Assembly: GCA_963790435.1 (NCBI GenBank)
Contig: CAWBOI010000001.1
Span: 1,798,001 to 1,862,000 of the forward strand
Direction of reading: 5' to 3'
Source of the DNA: Ilyomonas sp963790435
GTDB lineage: Bacteria > Bacteroidota > Bacteroidia > Chitinophagales > Chitinophagaceae
DNA length: 64,000 nucleotides
Part shown: positions 18,713-27,477 of the stretch, piece by piece
Numbering within the stretch: position 1 is the first letter of the stretch
How the letters are laid out: every line of letters begins with the position of its first letter
Notes under the pieces: generated by a model
The model's database searches: none
Told to the model about the DNA's origin: nothing
What the model saw: the letters and a program-made list of their open reading frames with translations, nothing else
Program-made: the position numbers and the translations under genes

Positions 18713-19282
18713 ATGACGCCAATCCGACACATACAAACTACACTGCAAACGGATGAAGAATTGTTGCATCAGTTTCAGCAGGATGGCGATCAAAATGCGC
18801 TGGCAGCCTTGTATCTGCGTTACACCGATTTGCTATACGGCGTTTGCCTCAAATATTTATCCGATGCCGAATCTGCCAAAGATGCCACCATGAACCTTTA
18901 CACCGAATTATTGCAAAAGTTGCCGTATCAGCAAATTAGCAATTTTAAAAGCTGGTTGTACGTGGTGGCAAAAAATTATTGTTTGATGCAGTTGCGTAGC
19001 CGCGGCAAACACCGAACAGTAGAACTTCAGTTGAATGATGTGCAATCGGAGGAGTTTGTGCATCTTGATTCGGTACTGGAAAAAGAAGCCGAATTTAAAA
19101 AACTGGAGCAGTGCCTTGCAGGTTTGGGTAAAGAGCAACAAAAGGCAATCCGGCTATTTTATTTACAAAACAAATGCTACAACGAAATATCAGGCGAAAC
19201 AGGCTGGGAATGGAACAAAGTAAGAAGCCTCATTCAAAATGGAAGGCGAAATTTAAAAACCTGTATGGAACAAAATGACTGA
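18713..19282 (+). CDS. ECF-type RNA polymerase sigma factor
   Basis: A 189-residue sigma-70 family protein. Region 2 spans about 20-90 (LAALYLRYTDLLYGVCLKYL, then AKDATMNLYTELLQKLP and FKSWLYVVAKNYCLMQLR). Region 4 spans about 130-180 (LGKEQQKAIRLFYLQNKCYNEI with the HTH ending WNKVRSLIQNGRRNLK). Its stop overlaps the start of the next gene by 8 bases, so the two are translationally linked, as with sigma/anti-sigma pairs. Confidence 0.92.
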   Translation: MTPIRHIQTTLQTDEELLHQFQQDGDQNALAALYLRYTDLLYGVCLKYLSDAESAKDATMNLYTELLQKLPYQQISNFKSWLYVVAKNYCLMQLRSRGKHRTVELQLNDVQSEEFVHLDSVLEKEAEFKKLEQCLAGLGKEQQKAIRLFYLQNKCYNEISGETGWEWNKVRSLIQNGRRNLKTCMEQND

Positions 19283-20372
19283 AAAAGAGGCAAATACAAA
19301 CTATGGGTTCAGCGATATTCATCGCTACTTAAACGGGCAGATGACCGCTAAAGAAATGCACGAGTTGGAACGTGCTGCGCTGGGAGATCCGTTTCTTGCT
19401 GATGCGATAGAAGGTTATCAAAACAGGGATAAGCAAACATCAGAAAAGCATTTGAATGAGATAACTGCGGCGGTGCAAGGCAATCAGCAAAACACAAAAA
19501 TTATTACCCCTGCCAAACGCAAACGATATGGATGGCTGGGGGCCGCTTCCGTTGTTTTTGTTCTTGGCACAAGTGTGTTTGTTCTTTATCAAAACAAAAA
19601 TAATAAAAGGCTTGCAACGGTAACCAGCAACAACGTAAAAAGGGATGAAAGAAATGATTCGTTCCGTAATGAAAATAACAGTCCGATCACCTTGCAACAA
19701 GATTCAGTAGCAGCTACAATGCAGAACGCAAAAATATCGGCAAAACCAAAAAAGGAAGAAAGCGCTGAAACTGCTCTTTCAAAAAAGAAAGAACATGAAC
19801 ACGATAAAATCGCTTCCACCTTGCCATCTAAAAAAGATTCAATGCTATTGGCTGCTGCACCTGTGGCTGCGTTATCTTATCGTAGCAAAAAGATGCCTGC
19901 ACAGCCATCTTTATCAACAACGACCGACACATTGCTCAATGATAGTGTGGACAAAAATGCAGTAACCGGATACACAACACGCTCAATGGCATCTTCACGC
20001 CAACCTTCATGGACAACCGATAAAGGCAAGCCGTTTCGTTTGTCGGAAGTGGAAATAATAAATATGGGCAAAACCAAAAAGAAAGCGGTTGATACAGCAA
20101 CCATAAAACCTGAAGGCGGATGGCTTTTTTTCCAAGATTATTTGTTTGGCAAATTGAATAAAAAAGATTCATCGGCACTTGCCAACCAGTTGAATAACTT
20201 AGTCAATGTAGAGCTTGAATTTTCGGTGAATGAAACAGGCTCGCCTTATGATGTGCATGTCATTCAGGCACCTGATTCTACTACGGCAAACAAAGTTGTA
20301 ACTGCTATTGAACAGGGACCGAAATGGATTAGTACCGATAAAAAAGAGAAACGATTGAAAATAAAATTTTAA
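19275..20372 (+). CDS. Single-pass membrane protein, probable partner of the ECF sigma factor, TonB-C-like end
   Basis: 365 residues. The cytosolic N-terminus (1-75) has IHRYLNGQMTAKEMHELERA, a segment typical of Bacteroidota anti-sigma-like proteins, with FLADAIEGY. One membrane segment follows at about 80-97 (WLGAASVVFVLGTSVFVLY). The periplasmic linker is Ser/Lys/Thr-rich and low in complexity (100-240). The end, NVELEFSVNETGSPYDVHV to the C-terminus, resembles a TonB C-terminal domain. Overlap with the sigma gene supports a regulatory partnership; a TonB-like output is inferred from fold resemblance only. Confidence 0.7.
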   Translation: MTEKEANTNYGFSDIHRYLNGQMTAKEMHELERAALGDPFLADAIEGYQNRDKQTSEKHLNEITAAVQGNQQNTKIITPAKRKRYGWLGAASVVFVLGTSVFVLYQNKNNKRLATVTSNNVKRDERNDSFRNENNSPITLQQDSVAATMQNAKISAKPKKEESAETALSKKKEHEHDKIASTLPSKKDSMLLAAAPVAALSYRSKKMPAQPSLSTTTDTLLNDSVDKNAVTGYTTRSMASSRQPSWTTDKGKPFRLSEVEIINMGKTKKKAVDTATIKPEGGWLFFQDYLFGKLNKKDSSALANQLNNLVNVELEFSVNETGSPYDVHVIQAPDSTTANKVVTAIEQGPKWISTDKKEKRLKIKF

Positions 20373-20516
20373 CTCCAACTGGTATTCAGTTCGTTCACAC
20401 ACTGCTAACCATTTCTTCGCATAATAATTTCATAAAATAATCCGCTTATCATCTTATGCTGCCATTTATACATCAAATTTGTAGGTAACAAAATTTAAGT
20501 TCTAATCATTTCATTC

Positions 20517-22211
20517 ATGAAATTCAATTTCTTCTTTCTTGCCATCTTTCTCCTTTTTACAAGCACGTTTGTTTTTGCCCAAAATAATTTAAAAGGCTGG
20601 CAATATCTCGATCCAAAAGCAGATGGTTATAACGGCATCAGTTTGCAACAGACTTATGATTTTTTAAAAGGGAAAAAATCGAAAACGGTAATTGTGGCTG
20701 TCATTGATTCGGGTGTTGATACCACCCATGAAGACCTCAAAAGCATTCTTTGGCACAACCCGAAAGAAATACCGGGCAATGGCATTGACGACGACCACAA
20801 TGGTTATGTGGATGATGTGTATGGCTGGAATTTCCTGGGCAATAAAGATGGAAAAAATCTGACAAAAGATATTGATGAAAGGACACGTGTGTACTACGAT
20901 TTCAAAGACCGTTTTGCGGGTAAGGATATTGACACTTCAACACTCAATTCGTTTGAAAAAGAAGAATACAAAACCTGGCTGAAAGCCGCGCGGGCTATGC
21001 AACCCAGCAGTGAAGACCAGATGGAAGTAAGCATGATAGAAATGGCGATGAAAGTGTTGAAAAGAAACGATGAAGTGTTGCAAAAAGAAACCGGAAGAAC
21101 CGAATACACACCGTCTGATTTGGAAAAGATAAGCCCCGAAACAAAAGAAGGCAGGCAAGCCAAACTGGCTTACCTAACTTTTGTAAAACTGGTAAATGTG
21201 GATGAAGACATGAAGAACACCACATTGCTTAACGAACTGCAAAGCGAACTGGACGGTAAAAAGCAAACCATAAATGCGTTAAAAACAAAGCCGCCCCGCT
21301 ATCGCGATTCGATTATTAAAGACGATTATTACAACATTAACGACAGGTTTTATGGCAATGGCGATGTAATGGGAAGCGCTCCTATGCACGGCACGCATGT
21401 AACCGGCATTATTGCCGCAGAGCGTGATAACAATATTGGTGTACAAGGTGTAGCCGACAATGTAAAAGTAATGATGATCCGCGCGGTGCCCGAAGGTGAT
21501 GAGTATGATAAAGATGTTGCACTGGCAATTAAGTATGCAGTTGACAATGGTGCAAAAGTGATCAACATGAGCTTTGGCAAAAGTTATTCGCCGGAAAAAA
21601 AATGGGTAGATGAAGCTGTGCATTATGCCGAAGCGAAAGATGTGCTGATTGTTCATGCAGCGGGAAATGAATCAGCAGATGTGGATACAACAGACAATTA
21701 TCCCAACCCAAACCTGATAGAATTTAAAACCACAGCTTCTAATTTTATCACCGTTGGTGCCAGCAGTGATCAGCACATCGGCAATGGCGATTTGGTTGCA
21801 TCCTTCAGCAATTACGGACCCAAACAAGTGAACGTGTTTGCACCCGGAACCAAGATTTATTCAACCTTACCGGGCGGTCATGATTATGGCTTTTTGCAAG
21901 GCACCAGCATGGCATCGCCGGTGGTGGCTGGCGTTGCGGCACTTATCCGTTCCTATTATCCGGCTTTATCGGCAAAGCAGGTAAAATATGCCATTGAAAA
22001 ATCTGCACAGCAAGCTTCCGATTCAGTAAAGATAATGGTGCCAGGAACCAATGGCAGTTTGTGTTCTATGAGCAGCCTGTGCAGCAGTGCTGGTTTTCTA
22101 AATGCGTTTGCTGCGGTGAAGCTGGCTTCCACTCTGCAACCTGAAGCGCCTAAAAGCAAGGAGCAGGAAGTACCCAAATTAATCTTTGAAAATGCACCGT
22201 CGAATAAGTAG
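20517..22211 (+). CDS. Subtilisin-like S8 family serine protease
   Basis: Secreted protease with signal peptide (1-21, ending FVFAQ). The catalytic triad is visible: Asp in VIDSGVDTTHEDL near residue 66, His in MHGTHVTGII near residue 292, and Ser in GTSMASPVVAG near residue 465. An insert of about 200 residues, mostly helical and charged, separates the Asp and His motifs, longer than in classical subtilisins but seen in Bacteroidota homologues. The C-terminus ends shortly after the catalytic domain, with no Por-type sorting domain. Confidence 0.92.
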   Translation: MKFNFFFLAIFLLFTSTFVFAQNNLKGWQYLDPKADGYNGISLQQTYDFLKGKKSKTVIVAVIDSGVDTTHEDLKSILWHNPKEIPGNGIDDDHNGYVDDVYGWNFLGNKDGKNLTKDIDERTRVYYDFKDRFAGKDIDTSTLNSFEKEEYKTWLKAARAMQPSSEDQMEVSMIEMAMKVLKRNDEVLQKETGRTEYTPSDLEKISPETKEGRQAKLAYLTFVKLVNVDEDMKNTTLLNELQSELDGKKQTINALKTKPPRYRDSIIKDDYYNINDRFYGNGDVMGSAPMHGTHVTGIIAAERDNNIGVQGVADNVKVMMIRAVPEGDEYDKDVALAIKYAVDNGAKVINMSFGKSYSPEKKWVDEAVHYAEAKDVLIVHAAGNESADVDTTDNYPNPNLIEFKTTASNFITVGASSDQHIGNGDLVASFSNYGPKQVNVFAPGTKIYSTLPGGHDYGFLQGTSMASPVVAGVAALIRSYYPALSAKQVKYAIEKSAQQASDSVKIMVPGTNGSLCSMSSLCSSAGFLNAFAAVKLASTLQPEAPKSKEQEVPKLIFENAPSNK

Positions 22212-22247
22212 ATGATAGATATGAGTTGACAGGTTACAGATAACGAT

Positions 22248-22295
22248 AAAAACAAAAGAGGCAAACTTGATTGAAGTTTGCCTCTTTTGTTTTTG
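22248..22295. terminator. Bidirectional terminator between convergent genes
   Basis: AAAAACAAAAGAGGCAAACTT pairs perfectly across a GATTG loop with its complement ending in TTTTGTTTTT. It has A- and T-rich arms on both sides, so it can terminate the protease gene on plus and the DUF2911 gene on minus. Confidence 0.9.
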
Positions 22296-22303
22296 TCCAA
22301 ATT

Positions 22304-22861
22304 TTATTTTACCGTAAAGCTGGTAACTATATTTCCCCAGAACAAATAAACCATACCATTGGGGTCAATCACGTACTTCAAACGTTCATTGTAATAACTA
22401 TCACCTGTTGCTCCTGTTGCCTTTGCCTGCAAAACATCCTGCGCTTTATTTTGCTTATAACTGTAAGCGCCCCATGTGTTCCAGGTTTTATTAAAAATAA
22501 ATGTCCAATTGTTGCCATGTTTAATGGCAAACAGGGCGTATCTGCCGGCAGGTAGCTTCTTACCGTCAATGGTTACATCTTTATTCACAGCAAATGTGGT
22601 GGCTTCATTGGCACCGGCGCGCCAAAGGGTGTCATCATAAGGGTCTAAATTCTTACCAATGGTTCGTCCTTTAATAGCTGGGCTACCATATGTCATAGTA
22701 ATGGTAACGCCTGTTGCTGTGGTAGCAACAATGCTATCACGCGGGCTGGCAATGGGCGGGCGTTTTGCAGTATCGCTAATGTTAGGTGTTGGCTGCGCAA
22801 CGGCTGTAATGGCTATACATAAAGCCACGCAAGCCATCATGGTTGTAATAATTTTTTTCAT
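22304..22861 (-). CDS. DUF2911 domain secreted protein
   Basis: A 185-residue exported protein with a signal peptide (1-22, ending AVAQ). The DUF2911 pattern is present: YGSPAIKGRTIG, WRAGANEATTFAV, VTIDGKKLPAGRYALFAI and WTFIFNKTWNTWGAYSY. The family is almost confined to Bacteroidota; its role is unknown, though the jelly-roll-like core suggests binding. No operon partners. Confidence 0.88.
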   Translation of the reverse strand: MKKIITTMMACVALCIAITAVAQPTPNISDTAKRPPIASPRDSIVATTATGVTITMTYGSPAIKGRTIGKNLDPYDDTLWRAGANEATTFAVNKDVTIDGKKLPAGRYALFAIKHGNNWTFIFNKTWNTWGAYSYKQNKAQDVLQAKATGATGDSYYNERLKYVIDPNGMVYLFWGNIVTSFTVK

Positions 22862-23025
22862 GAATGATGATTTTGTGCAAGTTTAAGGTAATGTTTTTAA
22901 ATGTTGGGATGCTAAGAAGAACTTTTGAAAAAGAAGGCAAAAACAAAAGTCTAAATATTTTCTTATTGTATTTTTTATCGTCATTTTGTCGTATCAATGT
23001 GTGAGTATTTTTTGTAACAACATTT

Positions 23026-23047
23026 TGTACCTTTTTTGGTACATTTG
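23026..23047 (+). promoter_or_regulatory. Candidate YefM operator overlapping the -7 element
   Basis: TGTACC (23026-23031), six T, GGTACA (23038-23043) is a perfect inverted repeat. A TACATTTG at 23040-23047 fits the Bacteroidota -7 consensus, and another TGTAC lies just downstream (about 23050). In E. coli the YefM/YoeB complex binds TGTACA-centred palindromes, so the similar core is suggestive. The start codon is 24 bases beyond the -7 element. Confidence 0.55.
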
Positions 23048-23070
23048 CTTGTACGAAAAGCAATACAATA

Positions 23071-23322
23071 ATGCAAGCAATATCTATCTCTCAATTGAGA
23101 GGCAACATAAAAAAACATCTTGACAACGTAACAGAGTCGGGCGATATTTTAATTGTTCCAAGAAATGGCGAAAACGATGGAGTAGTCATCATGTCAATTA
23201 AAGAATACAATTCATTACAGGAAACAGGACATTTGTTATCTACTGCTGCTAATAGACAACGATTGAAAGAATCTATTGAGCAACTACACAACAAGAAAAC
23301 TCATAAGTTCAATTTGAAATAA
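23071..23322 (+). CDS. yefM: YefM/Phd-family antitoxin
   Basis: 83 residues beginning MQAISISQLRGNIKKHLDNV, the Phd/YefM N-terminal DNA-binding fold, with IVPRNGENDGVVIMSIKEYNSL. The C-terminal tail (LLSTAANRQRLKESIEQL) is the flexible toxin-binding part. It is followed after nine bases by the YoeB toxin. Probably represses its own promoter through the palindrome at 23026-23043. Confidence 0.9.
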   Translation: MQAISISQLRGNIKKHLDNVTESGDILIVPRNGENDGVVIMSIKEYNSLQETGHLLSTAANRQRLKESIEQLHNKKTHKFNLK

Positions 23323-23331
23323 TGGCATCGA

Positions 23332-23604
23332 ATGAATTTTGAGTTTACACAAAATACATGGGAAGAATTTGAATACTGGCTTGAAACAGACAGTGAAGTA
23401 GTTTTAAAAATCAAAGAGCTTCTGAAGGACATTAAGAAATCTCCATTTCAAGGAATAGGCAAACCCGAACCTCTTAGGTATGATTTAAAAGGTTTTTGGT
23501 CAAGACGAATAACAGATGAACACAGATTGGTGTACAAGGTTGAAGGTAAAAAAGGAATAGACCCAAAATGCTTTATTATTCAATGCCGTTTTCATTACGA
23601 TTGA
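23332..23604 (+). CDS. yoeB: Txe/YoeB-family mRNA interferase toxin
   Basis: 90 residues with the YoeB layout: FTQNTWEEFEYWLETD, KIKELLKDIKKSPFQGIGKPE, LRYDLKGFWSRRITDEHRLV and the C-terminal histidine-tyrosine in FHYD. The catalytic Glu/Arg/His set of YoeB appears conserved (E of GKPEPL, R of WSRRI, H near the end). Ribosome-dependent mRNA cleavage is the known activity. Pairs with the YefM gene immediately upstream. Confidence 0.92.
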   Translation: MNFEFTQNTWEEFEYWLETDSEVVLKIKELLKDIKKSPFQGIGKPEPLRYDLKGFWSRRITDEHRLVYKVEGKKGIDPKCFIIQCRFHYD

Positions 23605-23740
23605 ATTATTATCTCTCTAACTATCTCTTTGCCTTTGCACCATTTTTTATCCAAATAATAAACCCATTTTACACACTATATTCAAAACACTTTCTTTTTA
23701 TCCTTTATTTTGCTCTATAAAACATCAAAGTCTTCGCTGT

Positions 23741-24907
23741 ATGAAAACAAAGCACTTTCTTTTTTATTCACTTTTACTAACCACCATTTTCATGTCTTGT
23801 AAAAACAACACATCCGATACAGGCACTACCGCATCATCCGATAGTACACTATCTTCAAAGCCAGGTGTTACAGTAGGCAACTGGGGAACGTTCGATGGCA
23901 AGCCGGTTCACTTATTTACCTTAACCAACAACAATGGCGTGCAGGTAAAAATATCTGATTATGGTGGAACGATTACTTCGTTTATTGCGCCTGATAAAAG
24001 AGACAAAAATAGCAGCATCGTAATTGGCTTTGATAGCTTAAGCAGCTACACTGCCGGCGTGCCTTATTTTGGCGCAACTGTGGGCAGATATGGCAACCGC
24101 ATTGCCAAAGGCAAGTTTACACTGGATGGCAAAACCTATTCGTTAGCTACGAACAACGGACAAAACCATTTGCATGGTGGTAAAAAAGGCTTTGACAAAC
24201 AAGTGTGGACGGTGTCCGATACTTCCTCTAACAAACCACAAATCACATTAACTTATCTGAGCAAAGATGGCGAAGAAGGTTATCCTGGCAACTTAACTTC
24301 TCACATAACATTTTCGCTTACCGATGACAACCGTTTGAAAATTGAATACACAGCAACTACCGATAAAGCCACGCCCATCAACCTTACCAATCATAGTTAC
24401 TTCAATTTAACCGGCGATGTAAGCAATACCATTTTAAACCATTCGGTGATGATTGACGCCGACCATTATACACCTGTAGACAGTACATTAATTCCCACCG
24501 GACAACTGGCACCCGTAAAAGGAACGCCGTTTGATTTTACAACACCACATTTAATTGGCGAACGCATTAAACAAACCGGCGGCAACCCCGTTGGCTATGA
24601 CCATAATTTTGTTTTGAACAAAAAAGATACTTCGCTTACCAAAGTAGCCGAAGTAACCGATAGCCTGAGCGGAAGAAAATTAGAAGTGTTTACCACACAG
24701 CCAGGCTTGCAATTTTACAGCGGTAACTTTTTAGATGGATCTATTAAAACATCAGCGGGCAAGCCCATCAATCAATACACAGGTTTTGCTATGGAAACGC
24801 AACACTTTCCCAACTCGCCTAACACACCTTCTTTTCCATCTACTATCCTGCAACCAGGTCAAACGTATCATAACATAACCGAATATAAAATTTCAGTGAA
24901 CAAGTAA
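23741..24907 (+). CDS. galM: Aldose 1-epimerase, lipoprotein
   Basis: Galactose mutarotase family, 388 residues. The N-terminus is a lipoprotein signal (MKTKHFLFYSLLL, lipobox FMSC with Cys20), so it sits in the periplasm or outer membrane. GalM motifs: VGRYGNRIAKGKF, NHLHGGKKGFDKQVW with the catalytic histidine region, INLTNHSYFNLTG and the glutamate near the C-terminus in GFAMETQHFPNSPN. Probably interconverts sugar anomers during periplasmic glycan use. It stands alone and ends at a strong terminator. Confidence 0.93.
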   Translation: MKTKHFLFYSLLLTTIFMSCKNNTSDTGTTASSDSTLSSKPGVTVGNWGTFDGKPVHLFTLTNNNGVQVKISDYGGTITSFIAPDKRDKNSSIVIGFDSLSSYTAGVPYFGATVGRYGNRIAKGKFTLDGKTYSLATNNGQNHLHGGKKGFDKQVWTVSDTSSNKPQITLTYLSKDGEEGYPGNLTSHITFSLTDDNRLKIEYTATTDKATPINLTNHSYFNLTGDVSNTILNHSVMIDADHYTPVDSTLIPTGQLAPVKGTPFDFTTPHLIGERIKQTGGNPVGYDHNFVLNKKDTSLTKVAEVTDSLSGRKLEVFTTQPGLQFYSGNFLDGSIKTSAGKPINQYTGFAMETQHFPNSPNTPSFPSTILQPGQTYHNITEYKISVNK

Positions 24908-24929
24908 GCTGTAAGCGGCCTAAACAACG

Positions 24930-24963
24930 GCGGGCAAGTGATTTCTTGCCCGCTTTTTATTTT
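24930..24963 (+). terminator. Terminator after galM
   Basis: GCGGGCAAG (24930-24938) pairs with CTTGCCCGC (24945-24953), followed by TTTTTATTTT. Classic rho-independent form. Confidence 0.9.
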
Positions 24964-25107
24964 ACAACACTCAGCCAATCTTTCTTTGCAAAAAATAGGT
25001 TTTGGTAAATAAGCTGTATCAAATTGGCTATTTAATATTGAATGCTTTTCAAACCAAAAAACCATTACTTTTAATTCCAAATCTTATTTTGATTTTGTTC
25101 CTCTTTT

Positions 25108-26847
25108 ATGACACATACAACTTATCAAAACACCTCACAACCGCTTCCCTCTTTACCAAAAACACAAACCGGCATTAATGGACTTGATGAAATTACATTA
25201 GGCGGTTTGCCAACTGGTCGCCCTACCTTAATATGCGGTGGTGCAGGTTGTGGCAAAACTTTGTTTTCGCTTGAATTTATTGTGCGCGGTGCCGTTAATT
25301 TTAATGAGCCTGGCGTGTTTATGGCGTTTGAAGAAAAGCCGGAAGACCTGGCTGCAAATGTGGCTTCGCTAGGTTTTGATTTAAATCAATTGCAGCAGGA
25401 TAAAAAAATAAAAATTGACTATGTTCACGTTGACCGCAGCGAGATAGAAGAAACCGGCGAGTACAATTTAGAAGGTTTATTCATTCGCTTAAATTATGCC
25501 ATTGATAGCATTGGTGCAAAACGCGTGGTGCTGGATACGATTGAAAATTTATTTTCGGGTTACGATAACCAGGCCATTTTGCGGGCAGAGCTGCGCAGGT
25601 TATTTCAATGGCTAAAAGATAAAGGTGTTACCGCTATCATAACAGGTGAGCGTGGCGAAAATTCGCTTACCAGGCAAGGCTTAGAAGAATATGTTTCCGA
25701 TTGTGTGATTTTGTTAGATCATCGCATCATCAACCAAATATCCACACGCCGCTTACGTGTTATAAAATATCGGGGCTCGGTGCACGGAACCAATGAATAT
25801 CCATTTTTAATTGATGAAGATGGCATATCCGTTCTTCCGATTACATCACTTGAATTAAACAAACCAGTATCAAGTGAAAGGATATCGTCCGGCATTCCTT
25901 CACTTGATGGCATGCTGGGTGGCAAAGGTTTTTTTAAAGGCAGCAGCATATTGGTTTCCGGCACCGCCGGTACAGGCAAAACCAGCATTGCAGCAAGCTT
26001 TGCCAATGCAACTTGTAACAGGGGCGAGAAGTGTTTGTTTTTTGCATTTGAAGAATCGCCGCAACAAATTATCAGAAACATGCAGTCAATCAACATTAGT
26101 CTGCAAATGCATGTTGATAGTGGAAGGCTGCACTTTCAAAGCGTGCGCCCAACCATGTATGGTTTAGAAATGCATTTGGTTTCCATCCATAAATTAATAA
26201 AGAAATTAAAACCGGATGTTGTTGTTCTAGATCCCATTACCAACCTCGTTACGATAGGTTCGGTAAGCGAGGTAAAAGCAATGCTGGTAAGGCTTATAGA
26301 CTTTTTGCAACATGAACAAATTACCGTCATATTCACAGCCCTTTCATTAAACACAGTGATAAACGAACAAACTGACGAAGGCGTATCATCACTCGTAGAT
26401 GTCTGGCTAATGGTGAGAGATATAGAAAGTAATGGCGAAAGGAACCGTGGCATCTACGTAATGAAATCGAGAGGCATGCAACATTCTAACCAGGTACGTG
26501 AGTTTGTAATTACTAACAATGGCGTAGATTTAATTGATGTATATCTTGGACCGGAAGGCGTATTAACCGGCTCTGCACGGGAGGCTCAAATTTTGCTGGA
26601 AGAAACCGGCACTGTACTCCATAGCAATGCCCTTAGCCGCAAAGACAGAGAACTGATACGCAAGCGAAAAATGCTGGAAGCGAAAATTGACAACCTTAAA
26701 ACAGAGTTTGAATCAACAGAAGAAGAACTGAACAAAGTGTTTTTAGAAGAAGAAATAAAAAAGGAAATTACGGAACAGGCGCGCCAGAAAGTAATTGAGT
26801 TAAGAAAAGGCAGTACAGGCAACAACGAAAATAAAAAAGCTGAATAA
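25108..26847 (+). CDS. kaiC: KaiC-like double-domain ATPase/kinase
   Basis: 579 residues with two RecA-like KaiC domains. CI (about 15-245): Walker A GGAGCGKTLF, catalytic pair in MAFEEKPEDL and the very conserved STRRLRVIKYRGS with GTNEYPFLI. CII (about 255-490): Walker A SGTAGTGKTSIA and FAFEESPQQI. At the place of the cyanobacterial S431/T432 phosphosites the sequence reads VSSLVDVWL, a Ser-Ser pair. A C-terminal extension of about 90 residues, charged and coiled-coil-like, exceeds the 519-residue Synechococcus protein. It is followed by two kaiB genes and a histidine kinase with gaps of 3-17 bases, so one operon. Confidence 0.93.
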   Translation: MTHTTYQNTSQPLPSLPKTQTGINGLDEITLGGLPTGRPTLICGGAGCGKTLFSLEFIVRGAVNFNEPGVFMAFEEKPEDLAANVASLGFDLNQLQQDKKIKIDYVHVDRSEIEETGEYNLEGLFIRLNYAIDSIGAKRVVLDTIENLFSGYDNQAILRAELRRLFQWLKDKGVTAIITGERGENSLTRQGLEEYVSDCVILLDHRIINQISTRRLRVIKYRGSVHGTNEYPFLIDEDGISVLPITSLELNKPVSSERISSGIPSLDGMLGGKGFFKGSSILVSGTAGTGKTSIAASFANATCNRGEKCLFFAFEESPQQIIRNMQSINISLQMHVDSGRLHFQSVRPTMYGLEMHLVSIHKLIKKLKPDVVVLDPITNLVTIGSVSEVKAMLVRLIDFLQHEQITVIFTALSLNTVINEQTDEGVSSLVDVWLMVRDIESNGERNRGIYVMKSRGMQHSNQVREFVITNNGVDLIDVYLGPEGVLTGSAREAQILLEETGTVLHSNALSRKDRELIRKRKMLEAKIDNLKTEFESTEEELNKVFLEEEIKKEITEQARQKVIELRKGSTGNNENKKAE

Positions 26848-26850
26848 GTA

Positions 26851-27132
26851 ATGAGTAAAATCAAATATGAACTGCGGTTATATGTGGCTGGCAAAACACC
26901 CAGATCGGTTGCCGCCCTGAACAATTTAAAAAAGTATTGCGAAGAACATTTACAAGATGAGTACACCATTGAAGTAATCGATTTATTGGTACATCCGCAA
27001 CTGGCAGAGGGCGACCAGATATTAGCTATTCCCACACTCGTAAAAAAGGTACCCGAGCCGGTTCGTAAAATCATAGGCGATCTTTCTAACAAAGAAAAAG
27101 TTTTAGTTGGGCTTGATATTCGCACGCTGTAA
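26851..27132 (+). CDS. kaiB: KaiB-like protein 1
   Basis: 93 residues with the KaiB thioredoxin-like/fold-switch family pattern: ELRLYVAGKTPRSVAALNNL, YTIEVIDLLVHPQLAEGD and ILAIPTLVKKVPEPVRKIIG. KaiB binds KaiC and, in cyanobacteria, sequesters KaiA and signals to kinases. Starts three bases after the kaiC stop. Confidence 0.93.
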   Translation: MSKIKYELRLYVAGKTPRSVAALNNLKKYCEEHLQDEYTIEVIDLLVHPQLAEGDQILAIPTLVKKVPEPVRKIIGDLSNKEKVLVGLDIRTL

Positions 27133-27149
27133 AAGGGAACACAAAACAC

Positions 27150-27467
27150 ATGCAGGATTCAAACACCGATGATGTATTTCCAAACTGGAAAGAAGAAGAT
27201 GAGTTTTATACTCTTCGTCTTTTTGTTACTGGTACTTCACCTATATCTGTACGTGCTATCAGCAATATAAAAAAGATTTGCGAAGAACATTTGCACAACA
27301 GATACGAACTCGAAATTATTGATGTTTACCAGCAACCGCTGCTGGTAAAAAGCGAAGACATTACCGCAGTTCCTATGCTTATTAAAAAGTTTCCACTTCC
27401 CAAAAAACGTATGATTGGTGATATGTCTGACAAAAACAAAGTTTTAAAAGGATTAGGGCTTTTATAA
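27150..27467 (+). CDS. kaiB: KaiB-like protein 2
   Basis: 105 residues, a diverged paralogue of the neighbour: LRLFVTGTSPISVRAISNI, YELEIIDVYQQPLLVKSED and ITAVPMLIKKFPLPKKRMIG. It has a 17-residue acidic N-terminal extension absent from KaiB 1. Tandem, diverged KaiB copies suggest different partners, for example one for KaiC and one for the downstream kinase; this is inference. Confidence 0.92.
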   Translation: MQDSNTDDVFPNWKEEDEFYTLRLFVTGTSPISVRAISNIKKICEEHLHNRYELEIIDVYQQPLLVKSEDITAVPMLIKKFPLPKKRMIGDMSDKNKVLKGLGLL

Positions 27468-27477
27468 TTGTAATAGT

